NCBI RefSeq assembly: GCF_031202305.1
Contig: NZ_CP101731.1
Coordinates: forward strand, 620,001 to 684,000
Source: Pelagibacterium sp. 26DY04
GTDB taxonomy: Bacteria > Pseudomonadota > Alphaproteobacteria > Rhizobiales > Devosiaceae
Length of the DNA stretch: 64,000 nt
Direction of reading: 5' to 3'
How positions within the stretch are numbered: position 1 is the stretch's first letter; each line of letters begins with the position of its first letter. The translations under genes and the position numbers were made by a program. Under the pieces are notes generated by a model that did no database searches, was not told where the DNA came from, and saw only the letters and a list, made by a program, of their open reading frames with translations. Of the stretch, positions 43,523 through 51,983 are shown one piece after another.

Positions 43523-43927
43523 TCACGGCGCCGGAAGCCGCACCACCAGCGCACCCTCGCCGGCCCGGATCCGCGCCACCATCGCCTCGATCTCCTCGGC
43601 GGTGAAGTTGCCGTTGATCACCAGCGATCCGCCGGTGATCGGGCTCTGGATGTAGGGCGAGGTCAAAACCTTGCCGTCCAGCAGCACGTCGATCTGGGTG
43701 CCGACATTGCGGATGGTGAAATCCCCGAACGCCTTGCGCCCCGCCGCGCTCAATTCGATGTGCAGCGCCGGCGCGCCGCTGTTTGCATCCATTCCCGCCC
43801 GCGCTTCAGCCACCTCCAGCGCCACGGTCTCGGCCATGGCCGCGCCTGCCAGCGCGAAAAACGCCGCGGCCCCGGCCATGAGCTGCGGGGCCAGGCGGGC
43901 GAAAAACGTCGGAGAAGTATCGGGCAT
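43523..43927 (-). CDS. Exported protein with a SecDF P1-head-like domain
   Basis: This 134-residue protein has a signal peptide (hydrophobic LMAGAAAFFALAGAAMAE, cleavage near residue 32) and a domain like the periplasmic P1 head of SecD: LHIELSAAGRKAFGDFT, VLTSPYIQSPITGGSLVING and FTAEEIEAMVARI. It is not SecD, since no membrane channel follows. Similar stand-alone domains occur in alphaproteobacteria with no known role. It is convergent with iolG. Confidence 0.75.
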   Translation of the reverse strand: MPDTSPTFFARLAPQLMAGAAAFFALAGAAMAETVALEVAEARAGMDANSGAPALHIELSAAGRKAFGDFTIRNVGTQIDVLLDGKVLTSPYIQSPITGGSLVINGNFTAEEIEAMVARIRAGEGALVVRLPAP

Positions 43928-43984
43928 TGTAAAATTTCCTGGGCAATTTTATCCATCTTGGGAGCGGGTTGGGCTTTGACAAGC

Positions 43985-44008
43985 AAAAGGGCGGCCTTTC
44001 GGCCGCCC
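43985..44008 (-). terminator. Terminator of the SH3-domain gene
   Basis: On the minus strand GGGCGGCC-GAAA-GGCCGCCC is followed by TTTT (43985-43988). The perfect 8-bp GC stem lies 22 bases past the stop codon of the gene at 44031. Confidence 0.9.
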
Positions 44009-44030
44009 CGGGCAATTTTCTTCGGTATGC

Positions 44031-44693
44031 TTACCGAACGATGTACACGATCTCGCGCGTGTCCGGCGCAACCAGCACCGGCTGGCCGTTGATGTAGGCG
44101 TAGGAATATTCATAGTCCGGGATGGTCTGCACGGTCACCGTTTCAGGCACCTGCGCGCCGACCACCACTTCACCTTCAAGGTAGATGGGGTCGACCGGGT
44201 TCGACTGCACATAGGTGACGGCCTCTTCCGGAGGATCGACCACAACGCCGGCCGTCGCCCCTACGCCCGCGCCGATCGCCGCGCCGACAGGGCCGCCGAT
44301 CAGGGCGCCGGCGATGGCGCCGCCGGCCGCGCCGGTCACCGTGGAGTTGGCGGTGGTGTCGGGTTCGACGACGCCGACCAGTTCAGGCGGACGTTCGGTC
44401 AAAACCACCACTTCCCCGGCAGTCTGGGATTCCACGGTCAGATAGTCGGAATAGGCGAAGCCCACAGTGCCGTTGAAGTCGATCTCGCACCACATGGAGT
44501 CGGTCACGCAGCCGGTAACGGTCGCGGTTTCGCCGCTGCCGATCACCCCGATCGCCTCGAACTGCGGCCCCGGGCCGGAACGGATGTTGAGGTCGGTGGT
44601 GGCGGTCGCCGTGGCGGTCTGGGCCAGCGCGGTGCCCGTCATCAGCAGCCCGGCGGTGGTCGCCAGGATGGTCTTTGCAAGAGCGGATTTCAT
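44031..44693 (-). CDS. Exported SH3b and DUF1236 protein
   Basis: This 220-residue protein has a signal peptide (about 1-24, ending TALAQ), a bacterial SH3 domain (about 27-90, LNIRSGPGPQFEAIGVI...WCEIDFNGTVGFAYSDYL), a glycine-rich segment (AAGGAIAGALIGGPVGAAIGAG, like glycine-zipper repeats) and a C-terminal DUF1236 (YLEGEVVVGAQVPETVTVQ). It likely acts in the envelope; the SH3b domain may bind peptidoglycan. It has its own terminator and is monocistronic. Confidence 0.82.
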   Translation of the reverse strand: MKSALAKTILATTAGLLMTGTALAQTATATATTDLNIRSGPGPQFEAIGVIGSGETATVTGCVTDSMWCEIDFNGTVGFAYSDYLTVESQTAGEVVVLTERPPELVGVVEPDTTANSTVTGAAGGAIAGALIGGPVGAAIGAGVGATAGVVVDPPEEAVTYVQSNPVDPIYLEGEVVVGAQVPETVTVQTIPDYEYSYAYINGQPVLVAPDTREIVYIVR

Positions 44694-44889
44694 TGTTCAT
44701 CTCCGTTGGTTTGCACAGGCAAACCCTTGGGGGCGACGGCGTTGCCGTCGCGACCCAGGCATCGGCCTGCCTGATCTTCCCCCGCGGCCAGTTGAACGCA
44801 GCGCCCACCCCTTCGTTCCGCGCCGCTAACCTTGCGGTAACCACTTCAAACTTTGCTGTGGCTTTCCCGCAACTCGGATTGGCGCGAAC

Positions 44890-45312
44890 CTAAAGCCCGA
44901 TCTCCCGGATCGGCGCGCCGTCGATAAAGAGCCTGCCGCCGGGCTTGAGCGCCTTGGCGATCGCCGCCCGTGCCTTCACTCCGGCTTCCAGATGCCGCCC
45001 GTCGAGCGCACCCACCCGCACCGCGACGGCGATGTCGAATGGCGCCTCGCCCTCTTCCAGCGCAAAGCTTTCCGTCTCGCTCTGGCGGAACTCGAGCCGT
45101 CCGGCCGCGATCTCTTCGGCCGAGCCGGCAATCGCCTGGGCAATGGCCTTGGCGGAGCGGTCGATGGCCACCACCTTGCCCGCGCCCACGCGTTTGGTCA
45201 TCTCCCGCGCCATGACGCCTGGCCCGCACCCGATCTCGAGCACCCGCATGTCGCGTTTGAGCGGCAATGCATCGACGATATCCAGCAATCTTTGCGAAAT
45301 TGGGCTGCCCAT
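44890..45312 (-). CDS. Class I SAM-dependent methyltransferase
   Basis: This short 140-residue methyltransferase starts at ATG 45312 with GGAGGA just upstream (MGSPISQRLLDIV). Motif I is VLEIGCGPGVMARE and the acidic loop is VVAIDRSAKAI; the end is KPGGRLFIDGAP. The longer frame upstream runs through the Rrf2 gene and was rejected. It is divergent from the Rrf2 regulator, which probably controls it. The substrate is unknown; 140 residues gives a core fold without extra domains. Confidence 0.78.
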   Translation of the reverse strand: MGSPISQRLLDIVDALPLKRDMRVLEIGCGPGVMAREMTKRVGAGKVVAIDRSAKAIAQAIAGSAEEIAAGRLEFRQSETESFALEEGEAPFDIAVAVRVGALDGRHLEAGVKARAAIAKALKPGGRLFIDGAPIREIGL

Positions 45313-45423
45313 GATGCTCCTCCTTCGGCCCGCCGGGAGCATCGCCCACCCGCTCGTCCCGCTCAAGCCCTTGATTGACGCGCCGGTCTTCCCCGCGCTA
45401 CGGCAGAGGCGGAGGTACTCGTC

Positions 45424-45885
45424 ATGCGCACCGACAACCGGCTCTCCCGCATGCTCCATGTGCTGATCCACATGAGCTCGCACACCGGCGCCGCCACGTC
45501 CGAAACCATCGCCAGAATGCTCTCGACCAACCCTGTGGTCGTGCGCCGCACCATGGCCGGGCTGCGCGAGGCGGGCTATGTGCGCTCGGCCAAGGGGCAC
45601 AATGGCGGATGGGAGCTGGCCCGCCCGCTCGAGGAGATCACCATGGCCGATATCTACCGCGCCTTGGGTTCCCCCCATCTGTTCGCCCTTGGCCTTGCCA
45701 ATGACGATCCGCGCTGCCTGGTGGAAAAATCGGTCAACGCGCGCATCCACGATACGCTCGGCGCCGCCGAAGCCATGATCCTCGAGCAGTTCGCCGCAAT
45801 GACGCTGGCCCAGGTGCGGGACGATTTCGAGGACCGTCTGGCCCAGACCCCGCACCAATGCGGCCATCCGCACGCGGGAGATTGA
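45424..45885 (+). CDS. Rrf2-family regulator
   Basis: This 153-residue Rrf2 winged-helix protein contains NRLSRMLHVLIHMSSHTG, the recognition helix in TNPVVVRRTMAGLREAGYV and the wing KGHNGGWELARPLEEIT. Only one internal cysteine (DPRCLVEKSV) plus a terminal Cys/His group (HQCGHPHAGD) is present, so the three-Cys Fe-S cluster of IscR is absent; the pattern is closer to YwnA-type sensors of disulfide or aldehyde stress. It is divergent from the methyltransferase. Confidence 0.83.
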   Translation: MRTDNRLSRMLHVLIHMSSHTGAATSETIARMLSTNPVVVRRTMAGLREAGYVRSAKGHNGGWELARPLEEITMADIYRALGSPHLFALGLANDDPRCLVEKSVNARIHDTLGAAEAMILEQFAAMTLAQVRDDFEDRLAQTPHQCGHPHAGD

Positions 45886-45886
45886 G

Positions 45887-46459
45887 ATGCACGCGGCGCC
45901 GGCAACCCAAATCCTGTTCTGGCGGCGGATCGATCTCGCCGGCATGGAGCGGCTCGTGCTCGAACCCGGCGCTGACGGCATTTCCGTCTCCGGCACGGTG
46001 ATCTGCGTCGAAGACGGCGGTTTCCGCATCGATCACATCTGGCGCCTGACCCCGGACTGGCACACGCTTTCGCTTCTTGTCGAAAAATCGGACGCCGACG
46101 GCATGACGCGCATCGCGCTGGAACGCGCCGGCACCGGCTGGTCGGTCGATGGCGTCCACCGCCCCGATCTGGACGGCGCCGAAGAACCCGACCTCTCGGT
46201 CACCCCCTTCTGCAACACGCTCCCCATCCGCAAATTGCTTTCGGGCGCCAAGAACAGCCTCACTCTCGACGTCGCCTACATCGACGCCGCCACCATGGCC
46301 CTCCGCCGCTCCCGCCAGCGCTACGACCGCCTCACCCCCACCCGCGTCCACTACACCGATCTGGGCGTCGCCAACGGCTTCGAAGCCGATCTCGACCTGG
46401 ACGACCAGGGCCTTGTGCTTTCCTATGAGGGCCTGTTCGAGCGGGTTGAGCCGATCTAG
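45887..46459 (+). CDS. Putative glycolipid-binding (DUF1089) protein
   Basis: This 190-residue protein matches the glycolipid-binding family, with ILFWRRIDLAGMERLVLE at the N-terminus, HRPDLDGAEEPDLSVTPFCNTLPIR in the middle and YDRLTPTRVHYTDLG (quoted in part) toward the end. The start is 1 base past the Rrf2 stop, so the two are co-transcribed. The family name is from structure-based prediction; its role is unknown. Confidence 0.78.
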   Translation: MHAAPATQILFWRRIDLAGMERLVLEPGADGISVSGTVICVEDGGFRIDHIWRLTPDWHTLSLLVEKSDADGMTRIALERAGTGWSVDGVHRPDLDGAEEPDLSVTPFCNTLPIRKLLSGAKNSLTLDVAYIDAATMALRRSRQRYDRLTPTRVHYTDLGVANGFEADLDLDDQGLVLSYEGLFERVEPI

Positions 46460-46487
46460 ATCCCCTCTGGCTCCAGCCGTTCTTCTT

Positions 46488-46752
46488 TTCGTCGTCTTCG
46501 GGCTCGCCCCGGAGACCCGCAACGCTTCCTATACCCCCAACGTCTCCCGCACACCGGGCAGCCCTGCGGATTGTCGGGTCAAGCCCGACAATGACGAGCG
46601 AGAGGGGAGTGCCCGTTTCGGCCTTTGGCTTCACCGTCCACGCCGCCGCTCAACCCAAGGATTGGCCTGGAGCACAGGCGCAGGCCGCTGCCACACGCAT
46701 CAACCCTCCCTTTCGTCGTCTTCGGGCTTGACCCGGAGACCCGCAACGCTTC
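46488..46752. repeat. Direct repeats in the gap before iolR
   Basis: A 40-bp segment, TCGTCGTCTTCGGGCT[C/T]G[C/A]CCCGG..., occurs at 46488-46528 and again at 46711-46752 with three or fewer differences. Between them lies a TTGTCGGG-TCAAG-CCCGACAA hairpin (46576-46596). The 311-bp gap has no gene. Confidence 0.65.
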
Positions 46753-46770
46753 CGCGTCCGCAGCAGAGGT

Positions 46771-47640
46771 TTAGGCCCCGGGTCCCCCCTTGCGCCGATC
46801 CGCCAGCGCCACCGTCAGCGCCATGGCCAGCGTCATCGTCGCGCTCATCGACCTGAACCCCTCGAAATCGGCCTCGGCGATCTCGAACCACACATCGGCC
46901 TGCGAGGCGAGGGGAGAGAATATGGAATCTGTGATCGCCACCACCTTGGCGCCCGCCTCGCGCACCTGCGCGGTCAGCGCCACGGTTTCGCTGGCATAGG
47001 GCGTAAAGCTGATGGCGATCGCCACATCGCCCTCGCCGGCAAATCCGGCCTGTTCCGCCGCTAGCCCCGCCACAGCGTTGACCAGAATGGTGCGGATCCC
47101 GAGCTTGCCCATGGCATAGGCCATATAGGAGGTCACCGGAAACGAGCGCCGCAGCCCGATGAGATAAACCGTCTGCGCGCCCTCCAGAACGTCCAGCGCC
47201 CTTTCGAACACCGCCGGATCGTGCCGGCTGGTCAGCGCCGAGATCGAACGCAGCGAGGCTTCGGCGAACCCTTCGAGGATCATCGAGGCGCGGGGCGAGC
47301 CTTCTCCATGCTCGCGCAATTGCGCCATGCGCTCGTCATAGCCCAGCACATGATCGCGCAGCCGCGAGCGGAACACGTCCTGAAGGTCCGAAAACCCCTG
47401 ATAGCCGAAGGCCTGGGAAAACCGCACAAGCGTCGAGGGCTGCACCTGCGCCTTGGCGGCGATCGAGGCGGCGGTGCCGAACGCCACGTCGTCGGGATTG
47501 TTGAGCGCGTATTCGGCCACCTGCGTCAGCCGACGCGGCAATTCCTCCCAGCGCGCGATCACCTTTTCGCGCAAGGCCGCGAAGTCGCGTGGCGGCATCT
47601 CCGCCTGGCTTTGGCTGTCCATCGCTTTCCCGCGCGCCAT
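46771..47640 (-). CDS. iolR: RpiR/MurR-family regulator, probable IolR
   Basis: This protein of about 289 residues has an N-terminal RpiR helix-turn-helix (NNPDDVAFGTAASIAAKAQV, STLVRFSQAFGYQGFSDLQ) and a C-terminal SIS domain (VYLIGLRRSFPVTSYMAYAM, AISFTPYASETVALTAQVREAG) for a sugar phosphate ligand. Starts at 47640 or 47622 are possible. It lies between the iol genes and the divergent inositol-type transporter, and GGAA-N6-TTCC sites occur at both. In rhizobia IolR is of this family and represses iol genes, lifted by a phosphorylated intermediate. Confidence 0.8.
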   Translation of the reverse strand: MARGKAMDSQSQAEMPPRDFAALREKVIARWEELPRRLTQVAEYALNNPDDVAFGTAASIAAKAQVQPSTLVRFSQAFGYQGFSDLQDVFRSRLRDHVLGYDERMAQLREHGEGSPRASMILEGFAEASLRSISALTSRHDPAVFERALDVLEGAQTVYLIGLRRSFPVTSYMAYAMGKLGIRTILVNAVAGLAAEQAGFAGEGDVAIAISFTPYASETVALTAQVREAGAKVVAITDSIFSPLASQADVWFEIAEADFEGFRSMSATMTLAMALTVALADRRKGGPGA

Positions 47641-47833
47641 TCCCGTTTCGTGCCCTTTACTTATCCCCGCGCCCCCGCCCGCTTCTATACTCGTGGGCGC
47701 GCTTTCCCCGGCAATTGCACCGCCGGCGCTTAAACGAAATGAAACAGGCGCAAAAACCGCATTTATCCCCGCCATTTCGCGCTGATTTTTGCGCCGGATC
47801 GCCCGATTGTGTCTTGACGCACTCTGCCTCAAA

Positions 47834-47849
47834 TGGAATAAACATTCCA
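47834..47849. promoter_or_regulatory. Candidate IolR operator before the ABC transporter
   Basis: TGGAAT-AAAC-ATTCCA is a perfect 6-bp-arm palindrome. It fits GGAA-N6-TTCC exactly and matches the inverted site at 42338-42351 over AAATGGAAYAAACATTCY. It sits about 53 bp before the ATPase start and 194 bp before iolR, suited to repress both. Confidence 0.75.
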
Positions 47850-47901
47850 CAATAATAATTTGATGCATCAGTCGTTCTATTTTGATGCGAGGGAGGTGAG
47901 C

Positions 47902-48687
47902 ATGGCCGGAGGAGGCGCGGCGCTTCTCGAAGCGCGCGGAATCGCCAAATATTTTGGCGCCATCACCGCGCTGCGCGACGTCAATTTCCACGTCGATCAC
48001 GGCGAGGTTCTGGGTGTCGTCGGCGACAATGGCGCGGGCAAGTCCACGCTGATGAAAATCCTCTCCGGCCTCTACCAGCCCTCCGAGGGTGAGCTGATCT
48101 TCGATGGTCGCCCGGTGCGCTTTTCCAGCCCCAAAGACGCCCGCGCCAAGGGCATCGAGATGGTCTATCAGGACTTCGCCCTGGCCGGAAACATGCCCAT
48201 TTACGAGAACATATATCTCGGCCGCGAGCCTGGCACCAAGGTGGGCCCGCTGACCTTCATCGATCACAAGCGCGCCCGCGACATGGCCAAGGACCATCTC
48301 GACAATCTCCATATCGAGGTGAAATCGGTCGACCAGAACACCGAGGATCTTTCCGGCGGCCAGCGCCAGGCGGTCGCCATCGCCCGTGCCACCGCGTTCG
48401 ATGCCCAGCTCGTCATCATGGACGAGCCCACCGCCGCGCTTGCCATCAAGGAGGTCGGCAAGGTGCTCGACCTCATCAAAAGGCTGAAGGATCATGGCGT
48501 TGCGGTGATCATCATCTCCCACCGCATGGACGATATCTTTTACTGCTGCGACCGGGTGATGGCCCTCTATCAGGGCACCAATTTCGCCGAAAGCCCGCTG
48601 GGCGACACTTCGCGCAACGAGGTGATCGGCTGGATCATGGGCACCAAGGGCCATACCAAATCCCTCGCCCACGATCGGCTGCACTAG
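47902..48687 (+). CDS. Inositol-type sugar ABC transporter ATPase, single-domain
   Basis: This 261-residue ATPase has one nucleotide-binding domain, unlike the two-domain RbsA/IatA type of about 500 residues; it resembles FrcA. Walker A is GDNGAGKST (41-49), the Q-loop YQDFALA, signature LSGGQRQA and Walker B LVIMDEPTAAL; the switch is IISHRMDD. ATG 47902 follows GGAGG. It precedes a permease and a binding protein. The inositol substrate is inferred from iolR and the palindrome upstream. Confidence 0.82.
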   Translation: MAGGGAALLEARGIAKYFGAITALRDVNFHVDHGEVLGVVGDNGAGKSTLMKILSGLYQPSEGELIFDGRPVRFSSPKDARAKGIEMVYQDFALAGNMPIYENIYLGREPGTKVGPLTFIDHKRARDMAKDHLDNLHIEVKSVDQNTEDLSGGQRQAVAIARATAFDAQLVIMDEPTAALAIKEVGKVLDLIKRLKDHGVAVIIISHRMDDIFYCCDRVMALYQGTNFAESPLGDTSRNEVIGWIMGTKGHTKSLAHDRLH

Positions 48688-48700
48688 GGGAGGGCGGGAC

Positions 48701-49684
48701 GTGCTTTATAATCCGAGGCTCGCGAAATTTCTCGAAACCTACGGCATCGTCCTCGTCGTCATCGTCATGATGGTGGTGATCGCTCTCTCGCGCCCCGAGG
48801 TGTTCCTGACCCCCCAGAATCTCACCAACATCCTCAAGCAAAACGCCACTCTGGCGCTGGTCGCCCTGGGCATGTTCGTGGTCATCGTCACCGCCGGCAT
48901 CGACCTCTCCGTTGGCTCCACCATGGCGCTCTCCATGGTCACCCTCGCCATCGCCAGCCGTGCGGGCCTGCCTTGGCCGGTGGTGCTGATGGTCGGTCCG
49001 CTGGTCGGCATCGCCGTGGGGCTGGTCAATGGCATAGGGCTCACCTGGCTCAAGCTGCCGCACCCCTTCATCATGACCTTGGGAACGCTGAACGCGGTGC
49101 GCGGCATCGCTTATCTCGTGACCGACGGCGCACCGATTTCCGGGCTCCAGCCAGAGGTGCGCTATCTCGGCCAGGCCTATTATGATCTCGGCATCTTCGC
49201 GCCGCCCGCCGGCATTCCGGCCAGCCTGATCCTCGTCGCCGTCTGCGCGATCGGCCTGTGGTTCTTCCTGGAAAAGACCTCCACGGGCCGGCATATCTAC
49301 GCCATCGGCGGCAATCCCCAGGCGGCGCGGGTTTCCGGCGTCAATGTCGATCGGGTGTTGATCCTGGTTTACGTCATCTCCGGTTTCATGGCCGGCCTGG
49401 GCGGCCTGCTGCTCGCCGGCCGCACCGATTCAGGCTTTCCAAATGCCGGGCTGATGCTCGAACTCGACGCCATCGCGGCGGTGATCATCGGCGGAGCCTC
49501 GTTCTTCGGTGGCCGCGGCACGGTGATCGGCGTTCTGGCCGGGGTGCTGATCATGGGGCTCTTACGCAACGGGCTCAACATCAACAATGTCAGCTCTTTC
49601 TGGCAGATGGTGCTGATCGGGGTAGTCATCATCTTCGCGGTCTGGATCGACGTCGTCCGCCGCCGCGCCGCCGTGCGCAGGTAG
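48701..49684 (+). CDS. Sugar ABC transporter permease (RbsC family)
   Basis: This 327-residue permease starts at GTG 48701 with GGGAGGG upstream. About eight to ten hydrophobic segments are present with the family motifs TAGIDLSVGSTMALS, LPHPFIMTLGT and GGASFFGGRGTVIGVLAG. It lies 13 bases after the ATPase and precedes the binding protein. As a homodimer it should form the inositol import channel. Confidence 0.88.
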   Translation: MLYNPRLAKFLETYGIVLVVIVMMVVIALSRPEVFLTPQNLTNILKQNATLALVALGMFVVIVTAGIDLSVGSTMALSMVTLAIASRAGLPWPVVLMVGPLVGIAVGLVNGIGLTWLKLPHPFIMTLGTLNAVRGIAYLVTDGAPISGLQPEVRYLGQAYYDLGIFAPPAGIPASLILVAVCAIGLWFFLEKTSTGRHIYAIGGNPQAARVSGVNVDRVLILVYVISGFMAGLGGLLLAGRTDSGFPNAGLMLELDAIAAVIIGGASFFGGRGTVIGVLAGVLIMGLLRNGLNINNVSSFWQMVLIGVVIIFAVWIDVVRRRAAVRR

Positions 49685-49758
49685 GAAAATCCGGCCGTTC
49701 CGGTGCTCTCCAGCCGGAACGCACCGCAACTGAAATGGAGAAAAGGGAGGACCATGAA

Positions 49759-50661
49759 ATGAAAGCAGTGCTTCTGGCCGGGATTGCGCTCTCGGTCATG
49801 ACGGTGGGTGCCAGCGCCCAGACCTATGTTCTGGGCATGAAGGGCCCAGGCGCCGGCAACCCGTTCTGGGCCGCCGTCGAAGCGGGTGCCATGGCGGCTG
49901 GCGAGGAAGCCGGGGTCGAAGTGATCGTCGTCGCTCCGCCCCAGGAATCCGACGTTCAGGCCCAGATCACCCAGATCGAGGATTTGATCGCCCAAGGGGT
50001 GGACGGCATCGCGCTGGCGCCGACCGATCCCAATGCGCTCGCTCCCGTGGTGGATGCCGCCATCGCCCAGGAAATCCCTGTGGTTTTCGTCGATACGCAA
50101 GGCATCAATGAAGGCGTCTCCTTCATCGGCACCGACAATCAGGCCGGCGCGGCGCTCGCAGCCCAATATATGTGCGAAAACCTGCCTGAAGGGGCCAATG
50201 TGGCGATCCTTCAGGGGCTGATCAGCCAGTCCACCGGCCAGGCTCGGGCCCAGGGGGCTCAGGAAGGGCTCTCGGGCTGTGGCCTCAACATCGTTGCCGA
50301 ACAGCCCGCCAATTGGGACCGCGCCATGGGCATGTCGGTGGCCGAAACCATCATTACCGGAAATCCCGACATTCAGGGCATCTTCGCATCCAACGACAAC
50401 ATGGCTTTGGGCGCCGTCGAAGCGCTCAAGCAGGCAGCGATGCTCGAAAACGTCATGGTCGTCGGGTTCGACGCCAACCCCGATGCGGCAGCCTCCATCC
50501 TGGCTGGCGAGTTGACCGCTTCGGTGGCGCAATCACCCGAGAATATGGGCCGTTTCGCTATCGAGTCGCTGATCGCGCTCTCCAATGGCGAAACCATCGA
50601 AGAGTGGATCGATACCGGCACGGTGCTGGTCGACGCCTCCAACGCCGCCGAATACCAATAG
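49759..50661 (+). CDS. Sugar-binding periplasmic protein, probably for inositol
   Basis: This 300-residue RbsB-type protein has a signal peptide (about 1-21, ending ASAQT). Mature sequence starts YVLGMKGPGAGNPFWAAVEA and has LIAQGVDGIALAPTDPNAL and VVGFDANPDA. An overlapping ATG AAA TGA triplet run begins 5 bases upstream (49754), but the GGGAGG site is at proper distance only from ATG 49759. It is the last gene of the transporter operon; the segment after it is structured (50678-50854). Confidence 0.88.
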   Translation: MKAVLLAGIALSVMTVGASAQTYVLGMKGPGAGNPFWAAVEAGAMAAGEEAGVEVIVVAPPQESDVQAQITQIEDLIAQGVDGIALAPTDPNALAPVVDAAIAQEIPVVFVDTQGINEGVSFIGTDNQAGAALAAQYMCENLPEGANVAILQGLISQSTGQARAQGAQEGLSGCGLNIVAEQPANWDRAMGMSVAETIITGNPDIQGIFASNDNMALGAVEALKQAAMLENVMVVGFDANPDAAASILAGELTASVAQSPENMGRFAIESLIALSNGETIEEWIDTGTVLVDASNAAEYQ

Positions 50662-50677
50662 TCCGCAAGCGGTTCCC

Positions 50678-50799
50678 GATACCCGGCTGTGTGGGATTTT
50701 TGCAAATAATAGGATGAATCTTTCGCCTTTTTGTTGCCACGATCTTGCAAGGCGAGCAAAAGGCCGGGTATCTTTAAGACCTTCGCGAGAGCGCGAAGG
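50678..50799 (+). ncRNA. Predicted structured RNA segment after the inositol-type binding protein gene
   Basis: GATACCCGGC (50678-50687) pairs perfectly with GCCGGGTATC (50763-50772), closing a 75-base region that holds competing helices: CGCCTT (50724-50729) with AAGGCG (50749-50754), or GCCTTTT (50725-50731) with AAAAGGC (50758-50764). A second hairpin, CCTTCGCG-AGAG-CGCGAAGG (50780-50799), follows, and then a strong terminator. Unassigned to a known class. It may be a riboswitch or leader for the next gene, or an sRNA from the 3' end of the operon. Confidence 0.5.
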
Positions 50800-50813
50800 G
50801 CAAGAGCAACCTC

Positions 50814-50854
50814 CGGCGGCGATATGAGTTTCTCATATTCCGCCGTCTTTTTTT
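50814..50854 (+). terminator. Strong intrinsic terminator 16 bases before a dehydrogenase gene
   Basis: CGGCGG (50814-50819), then ATATGAG (50822-50828) pair with CTCATAT (50832-50838) and CCGCCG (50840-50845); the loop is TTT and TCTTTTTTT follows. There is no room for a promoter between it and the ATG at 50871, so transcription of that gene must pass through it. Confidence 0.85.
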
Positions 50855-50870
50855 GGGGCTGTTGCATTCC

Positions 50871-51983
50871 ATGACATCACTGGGCGTCGGATTGATCGGC
50901 ACCGGCTATATGGGCAAGTGCCACGCGCTGGCCTGGAACGCGGTCGCCCCCGTGTTCGGCGATGTCGCCCGGCCACGCCTCGTCCATCTCGCCGAAGCCA
51001 ATGCCGACCTCGCTGCCCGGCAGGCCCAGGCACTAGGATTCGAGCGCGCCACTGGCGATTGGCGCGACCTGATTGCCGATCCGGAAGTGGATGTGGTTTC
51101 GATCACCACGCCCAACGCCTTCCACCCGGAGATGGCCATCGCGGCGTTGCAAGCCGGAAAGCATGTCTGGTGCGAAAAGCCCATGGCGCCGCACTTTGCC
51201 GATGCCGAACACATGGCCGAGGCCGCAAAAGCGTCTGGCCGTGTCGCTGTCCTGGGCTACAATTACATCCAGAACCCGCTCATCCGGCACGTTCAGAAAC
51301 TGCTGGCCGAAGGCGCCATCGGCATCGTCCATTCCGTCCGCGTCGAGATGGACGAGGATTTCATGGCCGATCCGGCGGCGCTCTTTTCCTGGAAAAGCGA
51401 GGCAAGTTCGGGCTATGGCGCCCTCGATGATTTCGGCGTCCACCCGCTTTCGATCCTTACGACGCTTTTGGGCCCGGTCGAAAAGGTGATGGCCGATTTC
51501 GCCAAGCCCTTCGCCACCAGGCCGACAGCCGACGACAAGCAGCGCGAGGTCGAAACCTTCGACATCGCCAACATCCTCCTGCGTCTTTCGGGCGGCATCG
51601 CCGGCGCCATCCAGCTCTCCCGCTCGGCCTGGGGCCGCAAGGGTCGCATCGCGCTGCAGATTTTCGGCTCGGACGGCACCATCGCCTATGACCAGGAGCG
51701 CATGAACGAGCTCCAGCTCTTCACCCGCGAGGGCAGGGCGGCTGAACAGGGTTTCCGCACGGTGCTCACCGCCCCGATCCACTCGCCCTACGATAAATTC
51801 ATCCCCGCGCCCGGCCATGGCCTGGGGTTCAACGATCTCAAGATCATCGAAGCCCGCGAGGTGATGCGCGCCATTTCCGGGGAGCCGGCGCACATCATCG
51901 ATTTCGAAACGGGCCTCACCATCGAACGCACCGTCCACGCCATGGCCCACAGCCATCGAGACGGACGGTGGGTGAGCCTTTAA
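50871..51983 (+). CDS. Gfo/Idh/MocA-family dehydrogenase, inositol or sugar type
   Basis: This 370-residue NAD(P)-dependent dehydrogenase starts VGLIGTGYMGKCHALAW and contains the lysine motif HVWCEKPMAPHFADAEHM and ALDDFGVHPLSIL, with the catalytic Asp/His pair. ATG 50871 was chosen over an in-frame TTG at 50853 that overlaps the terminator. It follows the transporter on the same strand, so a scyllo-inositol or similar dehydrogenase role is likely but unproven. Its stop overlaps the convergent ribN stop. Confidence 0.82.
   Translation: MTSLGVGLIGTGYMGKCHALAWNAVAPVFGDVARPRLVHLAEANADLAARQAQALGFERATGDWRDLIADPEVDVVSITTPNAFHPEMAIAALQAGKHVWCEKPMAPHFADAEHMAEAAKASGRVAVLGYNYIQNPLIRHVQKLLAEGAIGIVHSVRVEMDEDFMADPAALFSWKSEASSGYGALDDFGVHPLSILTTLLGPVEKVMADFAKPFATRPTADDKQREVETFDIANILLRLSGGIAGAIQLSRSAWGRKGRIALQIFGSDGTIAYDQERMNELQLFTREGRAAEQGFRTVLTAPIHSPYDKFIPAPGHGLGFNDLKIIEAREVMRAISGEPAHIIDFETGLTIERTVHAMAHSHRDGRWVSL

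Noticed and set aside
44890..46029. Fusion of the methyltransferase with an upstream 239-residue part
   Set aside because: The upstream part is antisense to the Rrf2 gene; ATG 45312 has GGAGGA at proper distance.
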